Below are positions 35,231 through 48,100 of a DNA stretch of 64,000 nucleotides, piece after piece; the first letter of the stretch is position 1; each line of letters begins with the position of its first letter. The stretch is from Panorpa germanica (taxonomy: Eukaryota; Arthropoda; Insecta; Mecoptera; Panorpidae). Under the pieces are notes generated by a model. It did not search any database. It was not told where the DNA came from and saw nothing but the letters and a program-made list of their open reading frames with translations. The stretch covers positions 17,805,807-17,869,806 of the forward strand of contig OY783206.1 in the NCBI GenBank assembly GCA_963678705.1, in the 5' to 3' direction. Both the position numbers and the translations under genes were made by a program.

Positions 35231-36154
35231 TGTGCCTTTGATAATGTCTGGTAGCCAAGTGAACTTCAAAGAATTAGACCGGCAAAAACCTCTAGGTACG
35301 TCTACTGCGCTATGGAGAACTATTTTCATTGTCGAACATTAATTTTACAAACCGATTACCGTTCCATAAAAAGGCAACAATCTAAAGGTTGTCCTCAGCG
35401 ATCTGTAATAGGGCCTGAGCTCTGGAACATGGTATTCGACGAGAACTGTGTTTCTCACTCGAAAGGTTGTGTAAACGTAAGTTTTGCCAACGACAATGTG
35501 ATCCTTATCAGTGCAAATAGTACAGAACAACTAGAAAGCCGTTCTCGACCTGCTATAGATAAAATCTGTAGTTTCTTAAAGCTACAAAGCTACGAAACAA
35601 ATACGGTAACAACGAATGATAAACTTGTAACACACTTTGCGCGTGTCACAAGGACGGAATAAAGCTTAAACTCGGCAACTTTGCCGACACTATACAAGGG
35701 GGCATTTATGCCAATGGTTGTGTGTTGTGCTTTGGCATGGTATTACAGGATCAATCTTCCAGATTTTTTATGCAAAGAACTATGTTATTGACGATGACGC
35801 GTTGTTGCAGAACTGTATCTACAGAAGTGGTGCAGGTGATATTGGGGACAAATCCTTTAGATTTAAATATCACTCATGCACTTACTCAAGTAAAAATTAC
35901 GCTTGAACTGAAAAAATCAATTTTTGATGATTTAAAATTAATGCGACAAATTTCGAGGATTTAAAGATAATGCGGCTGTAGGATAAAAGTCTGGAGACGA
36001 TACCAAATATATTGCCAAAGTGATTAATGCATATATGCATAAGCTCTGGCAAGACAGATCGGACTTAATACAAAAAGGAAGACCTACGTATTGGTTTACA
36101 AGGACGTTAATATTGCTTTGCAACACAAGTGGTTCCTATCTACTATGTGTGTGA
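35231..36154 (+). pseudogene. Array monomer 8, type F
   Basis: The only F copy in the window. Motif A carries the stop seen in monomer 5 (FDNVW then stop), with private changes RQQSKGCPQRSVIGP and CVNVSFAND. Confidence 0.85.
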
Positions 36155-36816
36155 TCGGCTCCTGCTACTTTAGGTGAAAAAAGTGAATAAAAGTAAAAAA
36201 TTAATTACGGAACAAAATTAAATAAATTATATGAATACTTTTTCAAACGAAAAGTAGTTAAGTTTGTTTTAAATTTGTGTTAATTTACCCTAAACAAAGT
36301 GTTTTTACAAAAGTTTGACAGTTAGAAACCAGTGTTAAAACGAATTTTTCATTACGCGTACACGCAGTCTTATAAACATAACCTTAAAATTGTAACTTTG
36401 ATGTTTGATATAAGACATTAATAAGTAAGATAGACAAAAAAAGTGATAATAATTAGGTTAGTGTTAGTGCTAAAACATCAAGTGGTTAAGAAATTCAAGA
36501 AATCTGTAGAGCTATATAAGGAAGACCTCATATAAACACTACAAATATACGGAAGACAAAAGGTTGCCGCCCACTATCAAGTAAGTCAATTAACATTAAC
36601 TATAAATAATATTAAAACATAAGAATTAGTTTATTAAATGCGTGTTTTAAATAATAAAGAGAGTGTATTAATTGTTATAAGTGATTAAGTGAACAATATA
36701 TGCGGTTTTCTTGGAAATAGTGATTGATCGTTCATGAACATTCAATGGTAACAAATAAATGGTAAGTAAGTAGGCATAAGTACAAGTATGTACATGAGAT
36801 ATTTATAGAAATTCAG

Positions 36817-37740
36817 TGTGCCTTTGATATTGTCTGGTGGCCAAGTAACCTTCAAAGAATTAGACCGGCTAAAACCTCTAGGTACGTCTACTGCGCTATG
36901 GAGAACTATTTTCATTGTCGAACATTCATTTTACAAACCGATTACCGTTCCATGAAAAGGCAACTATCTAAAGGTTGTCCTTAGCGATTTGTAATGGGGC
37001 CTGAGCTCTGGAACATGGTATTCGACGAGAACTGTGTTTCTTACTCGAAAGGTTGTGTAAACGTATGTTTTGCCAACGATAATGTGATCCTTATCGGTGC
37101 AAATAGTACAGAACAAATAGAAAGCCGTTCTCGACCTGCTATAGATAAAATCTGTAGTTTCTTGAAGCAACAAAGCTACAAAACAAATACGGTAACAACG
37201 AATGATAAACTTGTAACACACCTTGCGCGTGTCACAAAGACGGAATGAAGCTTAAACTCAGCAACTATGCCGACACTATACAAGGGGGCATTTATGCCAA
37301 TGGTTGTGTATTGTGCTTCGGCATGGTATTACAGGATCAATCTTCCATATCTTTCATGCAAAGAACTATGTTATTGACGATGACGCGTTGTTGCAGAACT
37401 GTATCTACAGAAGTGGTGCAGGTGATATTGGGGACAATTCCTTTAGATTTAAATATCACTCATGCACTTACTCAAGTAAAAATTACGCTAGAACTGAAAA
37501 AATCAAATTTTGATGATTTAAAATTAATGCGACAAATTTCGAGGATTTAAAGATAATGCGGCTGTAGAATAAAAGTCTGGAGACGATACCAACTATATTG
37601 CCAAAGTGATGAATGCATATATGCATAAGCTCTGGCAAGACAGATCGGACCTAATACAAAAAGGAAGACCTACGTATTGGTTTACAAGGACGTTAATATT
37701 GCTTTGCAACACAAGTGGTTCCTATCTACTATGTGTGTGA
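36817..37740 (+). pseudogene. Array monomer 9, type D
   Basis: Matches monomer 5 at an offset of 7,058 bp, but motif A is FDIVWWPSN with no stop there. Confidence 0.85.
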
Positions 37741-38401
37741 TCGGCTCCTGCTACTTTATGTGACAAAAGTGATTAAAAGTAAGAAATTAATTACGGAACA
37801 AAATTAAATAAATTATATGAATACTTTTTCAAACGAAAAGTATTTAAGTTTGTTTTAAATTTGTGTTAATTTACCCTAAACAAAGTGTTTTTACAATAGT
37901 TTGACAGTTAGAAATTAGTGTTAAAAACGAATTTTTCATTACGCGTACACGCGGTCTTATAAACATAACCTCAAAATTGTAACTTTAATGTTTGATATAA
38001 GACATTAATAAGTGCGATAGACAAAAAGTGATAATTATTAGGTTAGTGTTAGTGCTTAAATATCAAGTGGTTAAGAAATTCAAGAAATCTGTAGAGCTAT
38101 ATAAGGAAGACCTCATATAAACACTACAAATATACGGAAGACAAAAGGTTGCCGCCCACTATCAAGTAAGTCGATTAACATTAACTATAAATAATATTAA
38201 AACATAAGAATTAGTTTATTAAATGCGTGTTTTAAATAATAAAGAGAGTGTATTAATTGTTATAAGTGATTAAGTGAACAATATATGCGGTTTTCTTGGA
38301 AATAGTGATTGATCGTTCATGAACATACAATGGTAACAAACAAATGGTAAGTAAGTAGGCATAAGTACAAGTATGTACATGAGATATTTATAGAAATTCA
38401 G

Positions 38402-40041
38402 TGTGCCTTTGATAATGTCTGGTGGCCAAGTGACCTTCAAAGAATTAGACCGGCAAAAACCTCTAGGTACGTCTACTGCGCTATGGAGAACTATTTTCAT
38501 TGTCGAACATTCATTTTACAAACCGATTACCGTTCCATGAAAAGGCAACTATCTAAAGGTTGTCCTCAGCGATTTGTAATAGGGCCTGAGCTCTGTAACA
38601 GGGTATTCGACGAGAACTGTGTTTCTCATTTGAAAGGTTGTGTAAACGTATGTTTTGCCAACGATAATGTAATCCTTATCGGTGCAAATAGTACAGAAAC
38701 CCTAGAAAGCCGTTCTCGACCTGATATATATAAAATCTGTAGTTTCTTGAAGCTACAAAGCTACGAAACAAATACGGTAACAACGAATGATCAACTTGTA
38801 ACACACCTTGCGCGTGTCACAAGGACGAAATGAAGCTTAAACTCGGCAACTATGCCGACACTATACAGGAAGGCATTTATGCCAATGGTTGTGTGTTGTG
38901 CTTCGGCATGGTATTACAGGATCAATCTTCCAGATCTTTTATGCAAAGAACTATGTTATTGACGATGACGCGTTGTTGCAGAACTGTATCTACAGAAGTG
39001 GTGCAGGTAATATTGGGGACAATTCCTTTAGATTTAAAAATCACTCATGCACTTACATAAGTACAAATTACGCTAGAACTAAAAAAATCAAATTTTGATG
39101 ATTTAAAATTAATGCGACAAATTTCGAGGATTTCAAGTTAATGCGGCTATAGGATAAAAGTCTGGAGACGATACCAAATATATTGCCAAAGAGATGAATG
39201 CATATATGCATAAGCTCTGGCAAGACAGATGGGACTTAATACAAAAAAGGTAATGAAAAGGCAACTATCTAAAGGTTGTCCTTAGCGATTTGTAATGGGG
39301 CCTGAGCTCTGGAACATGGTATTCGACGAGAACTGTGTTTCTTACTCGAAAGGTTGTGTCAACGTATGTTTTGCCAACGATAATGTGATCCTTATCGGTG
39401 CAAATAGTACAGAACAACTAGAAAGCCGTTCTCGACCTGCTATAGATAAAATCTGTAGTTTCTTAAAGCAACAAAGCTACAAAACAAATACGGTAACAAC
39501 GAATGATAAACTTGTAACACACCTTGCGCGTGTCACAAAGACGGAATGAAGCTTAAACTCAGCAACTATGCCGACACTATACAAGGAGGCATTTATGCCA
39601 ATGGTTGTGTATTTTGCTTCGGCATGGTATTACAGGATCAATCTTCCATATCTTTCATGCAAAGAACTATGTTATTGACGATGACGCGTTGTTGCAGAAC
39701 TGTATCTACAGAAGTGGTGCAGGTGATATTGGGGACAATTCCTTTAGATTTAAATATCACTCATGCACTTACTCAAGTAAAAATTACGCTAGAACTGAAA
39801 AAATCAAATTTTGATGATTTAAAATTAATGCGACAAATTTCAAAGATTTAAAGATAATGCGGCTGTAAGATAAAAGTCTGGAGACGATACCAAATATATT
39901 GTAAAAGTGATGAATCCATATATGCATAAGCTCTGGCAAGACAGATCGGACCTAATACAAAAAGGAAGACCTACGTATTGGTTTACAAGGACGTTAATAT
40001 TGCTTTGCAACACAAGTGGTTCCTATCTACTATGTGTGTGA
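38402..40041 (+). pseudogene. Array monomer 10, long type E
   Basis: Offset 7,058 bp from monomer 6, with the same internal junction at about 39,248. Private features include VSHLKG and RSRPDIYK. Confidence 0.85.
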
Positions 40042-40704
40042 TCGGCTCCTGCTACTTTAGGTGAAAAAAGTGATTAAAAGTAAAAAAATTAATTACGAAA
40101 CAAAATTAAATAAATTATATGAATACTTTTTCAAACGAAAAGTATTTAAGTTTGTTTTAAATTTGTGTTAATTTACCCTAAACAAAGTGTTTTTACAAAA
40201 GTTTGACAGTTGGAAACCAGTGTTAAAAACGAATTTTTCATTACGCGTACACGCGGTCTTATAAACATAACCTCAAAATTGTAACTTTGATGTTTGATAT
40301 AAGACATTAATAAGTGCGATAGACAAAAAGTGATAATTATTAGGTTAGTGTTAGTGCTAAAACATCAAGTGGTTAAGAAATTCAAGAAGTCTGTAGAGCT
40401 ATATATGGAAGACTTCATATAAACACTACAAATATACGGAAGACAAAAGGTTGCCGCCCACTATCAAGTAAGTCGATTAACATTAACTATAAACAATATT
40501 AAAACATAAGAATTAGTTTATATAATTGCGTGTTTTAAATAATAAAGAAAGTGTATTAATTGTTATAAGTGATTAAGTGAACAATATATGCTGTTTTCTT
40601 GGAAATAGTGATTGATCGTTTATGAACATACAAGGGTTACAAACAAATGGTAAGTAAGTAGGCATAAGTACAAGTATGTACATGAGATATTTATAGAAAT
40701 TCAG

Positions 40705-41637
40705 TGTGCCGTTAATAAAGTCTGGTGGCCAAGTGTCCTTCAAAGAATTAGACCGGCAAAATCCTCTAGGTACGTCTACTGCGCTATGGAGAATTTTTTT
40801 CATTGTCGAACATTAATTTTACAAACCGATTACCGTTCCATAAAAAGGCAACTATCTAAAGGTTGTCCTAAGCGATCCGTAATGGGGCCTGAGCTCTGGA
40901 ACATGGTATTCGACGAGAACTGTGTTTCTCACTCGAAAGGTTGTGTAAACGTATGTTTTGCCAACGATAATGTGATCCTTATCGGTGCAAATAGTACAGA
41001 ACAACTAGATAGCCGTTATCGACCTGCTATAGATAAAATCTGTAGTTTCTTGAAGCTACAAAGCTACAAAACAAATACGGTAACAACGAATGATAAACTT
41101 GTAACACACCTTGCGCGTGTCACAAAGACGGAATGAAGCTTAAACTCAGCAACTATGCCGACACTATACAAGGAGGCATTTATGCCAATGGTTGTGTATT
41201 TTGCTTCGGCATGGTATTACAGGATCAATCTTCTATATCTTTCATGCAAAGAACTATGTTATTGACGATGACGCGTTGTTGCAGAACTGTATCTACAGAA
41301 GTGGTGCAGGTGATATTGGGGACAATTCCTTTAGATTTAAATATCACTCATGCACTTACTCAAGTACAAATTACGCTAGAACTGAAAAAATCAAATTTTG
41401 ATGATTAAAATTAATGCGACAAATTTCGAGGATTTAAAGTTAATGCGGCTGTAGGATAAAAGTCTGGAGACGATACCAAATATATTGCCAAAGAGATGAA
41501 TGCATATATACATAAGCTCTGGTAAGACAGATGGGACTTAATACAAAAAGGAAGACCTACGTATTGGTTTACAAGGACGTTAATGTTGCTTTGCAACACA
41601 AGTGGTTCCTATCTACTATGTGTGTGATCGGCTCCTG
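40705..41637 (+). pseudogene. Array monomer 11, hybrid A
   Basis: The front half is type A (VNKVWW, LDSRYRPAID), but from the VTKTE stop onward it matches D/E copies (TTTTGCTTCGGC), which suggests recombination inside the unit. Confidence 0.8.
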
Positions 41638-42289
41638 CTACTTTAGGTGAAAAAAGTGATTAAAAGTGAGAAATTAATTACGAAAAAAAATTAAATAAAT
41701 TATATAAATACTTTTTCAAACGAAAAGTATTTAAGTTTGTTTTAAATTTGTGTTAATTTACCCTAAACAAAGTGTTTTTACAAAAGTTTGACAGTTGGAA
41801 ACCAGTGTTAAAAACGAATTTTTCATTACGCGTATACGCGGTCTTATAAACATAACCTGAAAATTGTAACTTTGATGTTTGATATAAGACATTATTAGGT
41901 GCGATAGACAAAAAAGTGATTATAATTAGGTTAGTGTTAGTGCTAAAACATCAAGTGGTTAAGAAATTCAACAAAACTGTAGAGCTATATAAGGAAGACC
42001 TCATATAAACACTACAAATATACGGAAGACAAAGGTTGCCGCCCACTATCAAGTAAGTCGATTAACATTAACTATAAATAATATTTAAACATAAGAATTA
42101 GTTTATATAAATGCGTGTTTTAAATAATAAAGAGAGTGTATTAATTGTTATAAGTGATTAGGTGAACAATATATGCGGTTTTCTTGGAAATAGTGATTGA
42201 TCGTTCATGAACATACAATGGTAACAAACAAATGGTAAGTAAGTAGGCATAAGTACAAGTATGTACATGAGATATTTATAGAAATTCAG

Positions 42290-43213
42290 TGTGCCTTTGA
42301 TAATGTCTGGTATCTAAGTGACCTTCAAAGAATTAGACCGGCAAAAACCTCTAGGTACGTCTACTGCGCTATGGAGAACTATTTTCATTGTCGAACATTC
42401 ATTTTACAAACCGATTACCGTTCCATGAAAAGGCAACTATCTAAAGGTTATCCTCAGCGATTTGTAATGGGGCCTGAGGTCTGGAATACGGTATTTGACG
42501 AGAACTGTGTTTCTCACTCGAAAGGTTTTGTAAACGTATGTTTTGCCAATGATAATGTGATCCTTATCGGTGCAAAAAGTACAGAACAACTAGAAAGCCG
42601 TTCTCGACCTGCTATAGATAAAATCTGTAGTTTCTTGAAGCTACAAAGCTACAAAACAAATACAGTAACAACGAATGATAAACTTGTAACACACCTTGCG
42701 CGTGTCACAAGGACGGAATGAAGCTTAAACTCGGCAACTATGCCGACACTATACAAGGAGAAATTTATGCCAATGGTTGTGTATTGTGCTTCGGCATGGT
42801 ATTACAGGATCAATCATCCATATCTTCCATGCAAAGAACTATGTTATTGTCGATGACGCGTTGTTGCAGAACTGTATCTACAGAAGTGGTGCAGGTGATA
42901 TTGGGGACAATTCCTTTAGATTTAAATATCACTCATGCACTTACTTAAGTAAAAATTACGCTTGAACTGAAAAAACAAAATTTTGATGATTTAAAATTAA
43001 TGCGACAAATTTCGAGGATTTAAAGATAATGCGGCTGTAGGATAAAAGTCTGGAGACGATACCAAATATATTGCCAAAGTGATGAATGCATATATGCGTA
43101 AGCTCTGGCAAGACAGATTGGACTTAATACAAAAAGGAAGACCTACGTATTGGTTTAAAAGGACGTTAATATTGCTTTGCAACACAAGTGGTTCCTATCT
43201 ACTATGTGTGTGA
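42290..43213 (+). pseudogene. Array monomer 12, type B
   Basis: FDNVWYLSD and GYPQRFVMGPEVWN as in monomer 3, without the small deletion; private change WNTVFDEN. Confidence 0.85.
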
Positions 43214-44608
43214 TCGGCTCCTGCTACTTTAGGTGAAAAAAGTGATTAAAAGTAAGAAATTATTTACGGAACAAAAATAAATAAATTATATGAATACTTT
43301 TTCAAACGAAAAGTATTTAAGTTTGTTTTAAATTTGTGTTAATTTACCCTAAACAAAGTGTTTTTACAAAAGTTTGAAAGTTGGAAACCAGTATTAAAAC
43401 GAATTTTTCATTACGCGTACACGCAGTCTTATAAACATAACCTTAAAATTGTAACTTTGATGTTTGCTATAAGACAATAATAAGTGCGATAGACAAAAAA
43501 AGTGATAATAAATAGGTTAGTGTTAGTGCTAAAACATCAAGTGGTTAAGAAATTCAAGAAATCTGTAGAGGTATATAAGGAAGACCTCATATAAACACTA
43601 CAAATATACGGAAGACAAAAGGTTGCCGCCCACTATCAAGTAAGTCGATTTACATTAACTATAAATAATATTAAAACATAAGAATTAGTTTATATAAATG
43701 CGTGTTTTAAATAATAAAGAAAGTGTATTAATTGGTATAAGTGATTAAGTGAACAATATATGCGGTTTTCTTGGAAATAGTGATTGATCGTTCATGAACA
43801 TACAATGGTAACAAACAAATGGTAAGTAAGTAGGCATAAGTACAAGTATGTACATGAGATATTTATAGAAATTCAGTGTGCCTTTAATAATGTCTGGTGG
43901 CCAAGTGACTTTCAAAGAATTAGACCGGCAAAAACCTCTAGGTACGTCTACTGCGCTATGGAGAACTATTTTCATTGTCGAACATTCATTTTACAAACCG
44001 ATTACCGTTCCATAAAAAGGCAACTATCTAAAGGTTGTCCTCTGCGATCTGTTATAGGGCCTGAGCTCTGGAGCATGGTATTCGACGAGAACTGTGTTTC
44101 TCAATCGAAAGGTTGTGTAAACGTATGTTTTGCCAACGAAAATGTGATCCTTATCGGTGCAAATAGTACAGAACAACTAGAAAGCCGTTCTCCACCTGCT
44201 ATAGATAAAATCTGTAGTTTCTTGAAGCTACAAAGCTACGAAACAAATACGGTAACAACGAATGATAAACTTGTAACACACCTTGCGCGTGTCACAAGGA
44301 CGGAATGAAGCTTAAACTCGGCAACTATGCCGACACTATACAAGGGGGCATTTATGCCAATGGTTGTGTGTTGTGCTTTGGCATGGTATTACAGGATCAA
44401 TCTTCCAGATCTTTTATGCAAAGAACTATGTTATTGACGATGACGCGTTGTTGCAGAACTGTATCTACAGAAGTGGTGCAGGTGATATTGGGGACAATTC
44501 CTTTATATTTAAAAATCACTCATGCACTTACACAAGTACAAATTACGCTAGAACTGAAAATATCAAATTTTGATGATTTAAAATTAATGCGACAAATTTC
44601 GAGGATTT

Positions 44609-44613
44609 AAAGT
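44609..44613. repeat. BEL target-site duplication, left copy (AAAGT)
   Basis: AAAGT here and at 51,060-51,064 flanks the LTRs; the empty site at about 59,708 has a single AAAGT. Confidence 0.9.
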
Positions 44614-44922
44614 TGTACGAAATAAAACCATGCGAGTATTTGTAGATTGAATAATTATTCAATTGTTTAATGATAAAATAATTTTACACTTTTTAATATA
44701 AATTTAACCACAAATTCTTGTAATATAAAATGGTTGCGAATCATGCTACGACAGTGCAAAAGCCAAAACACGACTGACTCGATTGCCATACGGCTGTAGC
44801 GTGCACAGCAGTCGTCGTTGTGTTGCCCTGAGTAAGATTTCTACCAGAGACAACAATACAATATTATACTAGAATGTCAACAGAGACACATCTTATGTTC
44901 TGTGCTAATTTTGTACTGAACA
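44614..44922 (-). repeat. BEL/Pao 3' LTR (309 bp)
   Basis: On the minus strand it runs TGTTCAGTAC...TTTCGTACA. It appears identical to 50,751-51,059. Confidence 0.95.
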
Positions 44923-45153
44923 TAAATTGCCAGCCAGCAGAACGTAGCTGATCCCACAACCAACTTAAAATATATATAAAAATACATTAATACATAGAGC
45001 TACATAAATTTATAAACTTCTTAATTCTATGATAGTCTACATAATTGTATGAGAATAATATAAAATAAAACAAAATAACAATTATTCTAAAGATAACAGA
45101 AAACGTAATTAACATTATAGCATACATTATCATTTGCATAATGTACACAACAA

Positions 45154-48100
45154 TCAATTCAGTGGTAATCTACACAATTTTGTGATGGGTCTGTTGTAGA
45201 TTTTATCACCAATTTTTATTTCCGCCACTCTCACCTTTCCATCTTTACCAAAAAAGACCTTTGTTATTCTGGCCATTGGCCAATTTAATGGGGGTGAGTT
45301 TAGATTCTTTACAATAACTAAATCACCTTCTTTCAGGTTGTCATTAGCATATTTCCACTTGGGACGGCTCTGAAGCTGTGTGAGATAATCCTTAGACCAA
45401 GCTTGCCAAAAGTCTTGTTTTAGTTTTTTAACAATATTCCAAAACTTAAGACGATTGACTGGTACCTCTGTTAAATTAACTTCAGGGTATTCAATCAGAG
45501 CAGTGCCAATTAGAAAATGTGCTGGAGTCAAGTACTTATACTCATTTGAGCTTAGTGGAAGCAGTGGTCTTGAGTTTAGCACACCTTCAATCTGTATGAC
45601 AACTGAATTTAATTCTTCATAAGTTAAGGCCAAATTACCAACTACTCTCTTAAGGTGGTGCTTCACACTTTTGACCCCTGCTTCCCATATGCCACCAAAT
45701 TCAGGAGCATAACTGGGTATAAACATAAATTTTATATATAAATTATTACAAAAACTTATAACATTATTTCTATGAGACTTATTAGTCTGTAAATTATACA
45801 ATTCTTTTAATTCATTAGCAGCACCCTTGAATGTTTTAGCATTGTCACAATAAATTTTAGTAGGCATGCCTCGTCTAGAAATAAAACGATTGAGACATGC
45901 CAAGAATGTTTCAGTTCTTAAATCAGAAACCACTTCCATGTGTATGGCCTTTGTAGAAAAGCAAACAAACAATGAAATGTAACCTTTTGTAATCAATGGT
46001 TTACGTATGCGAGCTATCTTTATGTTAAAAGGTCCACAAAAATCTACACCTACATGCTGAAATGGTCTTGTAGCTGTAACTCTGTCAGCTGGCAAAGAAC
46101 CCATCAATTGTTTAGCAGATTCAGCCTTCAATCGTGAACATATAACACATTTGTATAGTACCTTTTTGACCTCCCGTATGCCATTGATAATCCAGAACTT
46201 TTGAGACAAGGAGCTGAGTACTAATCTAGCACCAGCATGGAGCAAACGTAAGTGCTCATTTTTGATTATGATAGAAGTGATATTGTTGTCCTTTGGCAGT
46301 ATGACTGGGTGCATTTTATCTTTTGCAATGCCTGCATTTTGCAATCTGCCACCAACACGAATCAAACCAGTGCTGTCTATGAAAGGGTGGAGATTACCTA
46401 TACCGGTCTTGATAATGATACCACCTAAGAGACATTTTATTTCTTTAAAAAATATTTGCCTTTGAACTGAGCGAATGATAATTAATAATGAATTATGAAG
46501 TTCTTGTGGAGATAAATGTCCACTTGAACTGTGTACTGTCTTTCTACAATTATTAAAGAATCTGTACACATAAGCTAATACACGCTGTAGTTTATTGATA
46601 TTGGAGAATTTTTTAAACAAGTCTAGCATTAAAGGTGCTTGTTCGACTTCAATGTTACAAACATTACAGCTTTTATCTTCATCGTCTGATGGAAGTACTG
46701 TATTTAAATCAAAATAATGATCATGTTTAAAATGAGAATTGGATAGATACTGGGGACCGTTCCACCAAAGATTTTGATTTTTTAAGTGTTGTGGTTCTAT
46801 ACCACGAGAAATTATATCAGCTGGGTTATCAGCTGATTTTACATAGTACCAAGAGAATTTATCTGTGAGCTCTGTTATTTTCTTTACTCTGTTATTAACA
46901 TAGATATTGGTTTTTAATTTGTCCGCTTGAATCCAAGCAAGGACTATTTTGGAATCACAATAAAAGAAAACTCTATGTTCCAATCTAGTTTTGAGTAAAT
47001 TACTAACTCTAACCGCAAGTTGTGCCAACAAAACTGCACTATTTAGCTCTAGTTGGGGTATTGTAAGTACCTTACCTAGTGGAGCCACACGAGACTTGGC
47101 ACAAATTAATTTTGTTTTTACGTTGTCATTTGCTGTAACGGTTCTTAAATATAGGCAGCACCCGTACGCCTTTATAGATGCATCTGCATAGCCTATTAAC
47201 TCTGCAGTGACAAAATTTTCCTCCTTTATAAGTCGATCTATTGAAATGCTGTCTGCTATCTTTAGACCATTAAGGAACTTTTCCCACATCTGTAATTGTT
47301 TGTCAGGCAGCGGTGCGTCCCAATCTATTTTCAAAAACCAAAGCTCTTGCATGATTAACTTGGCAACTACAATTATAGGGCCAATCAATCCTAACGGGTC
47401 AAATAAAGTCCCAATAAAACTAAGTACTTTTCTTTTAGTATTCAAATTGTTACTATTCGTGTTAGGACATTTAAAGGTAAATGTATCTAAAATAACATTG
47501 TATTTTAGACCTAATGTTTTAATAATGGCTGATTTATTTAAATCCAATTCATTGATATATTTCTTATCACTAGAGATGTCGTCGAGCACTGGGGGATGAT
47601 TGGAAGACCATTTGTGTAATTTAAAATTACCTAATTGTAACAAACCAATTAATTGAGACTTTAATTCAGATAACTCTTCCACGTCATCGCACCCAACTAT
47701 GACATCATCAACATACGTATTATGGCACATTGCTCTCGCTGCGAGAGGATATTTATGTTTGTAGCGATGGGCAAGTTCTATGAGACATCGTGTGGCCAAA
47801 AAGGTAGAAGATTTGAGTCCATATGTTACAGTTTTTAATTGCAAACAACTGATGGGCTTACCTGGATCATCTCTCCATAAGATATTTTGTAAGACATTGT
47901 AAGTGTCATTTGTGAGAATACAGCGGAACATTTTTTCTATGTCACAGACAATTGTGTACACATAAGTTCTAAACAGTAGGAGAATATCGAAGAGCTCGCC
48001 TTGAACCACAGGACCATTCAGCATAACATCGTTGAGAGAAACTTTATTTTTAGAACGCATGCTTCCATCAAAGACCACACGCAATTTAGTAGTTTTGCTA

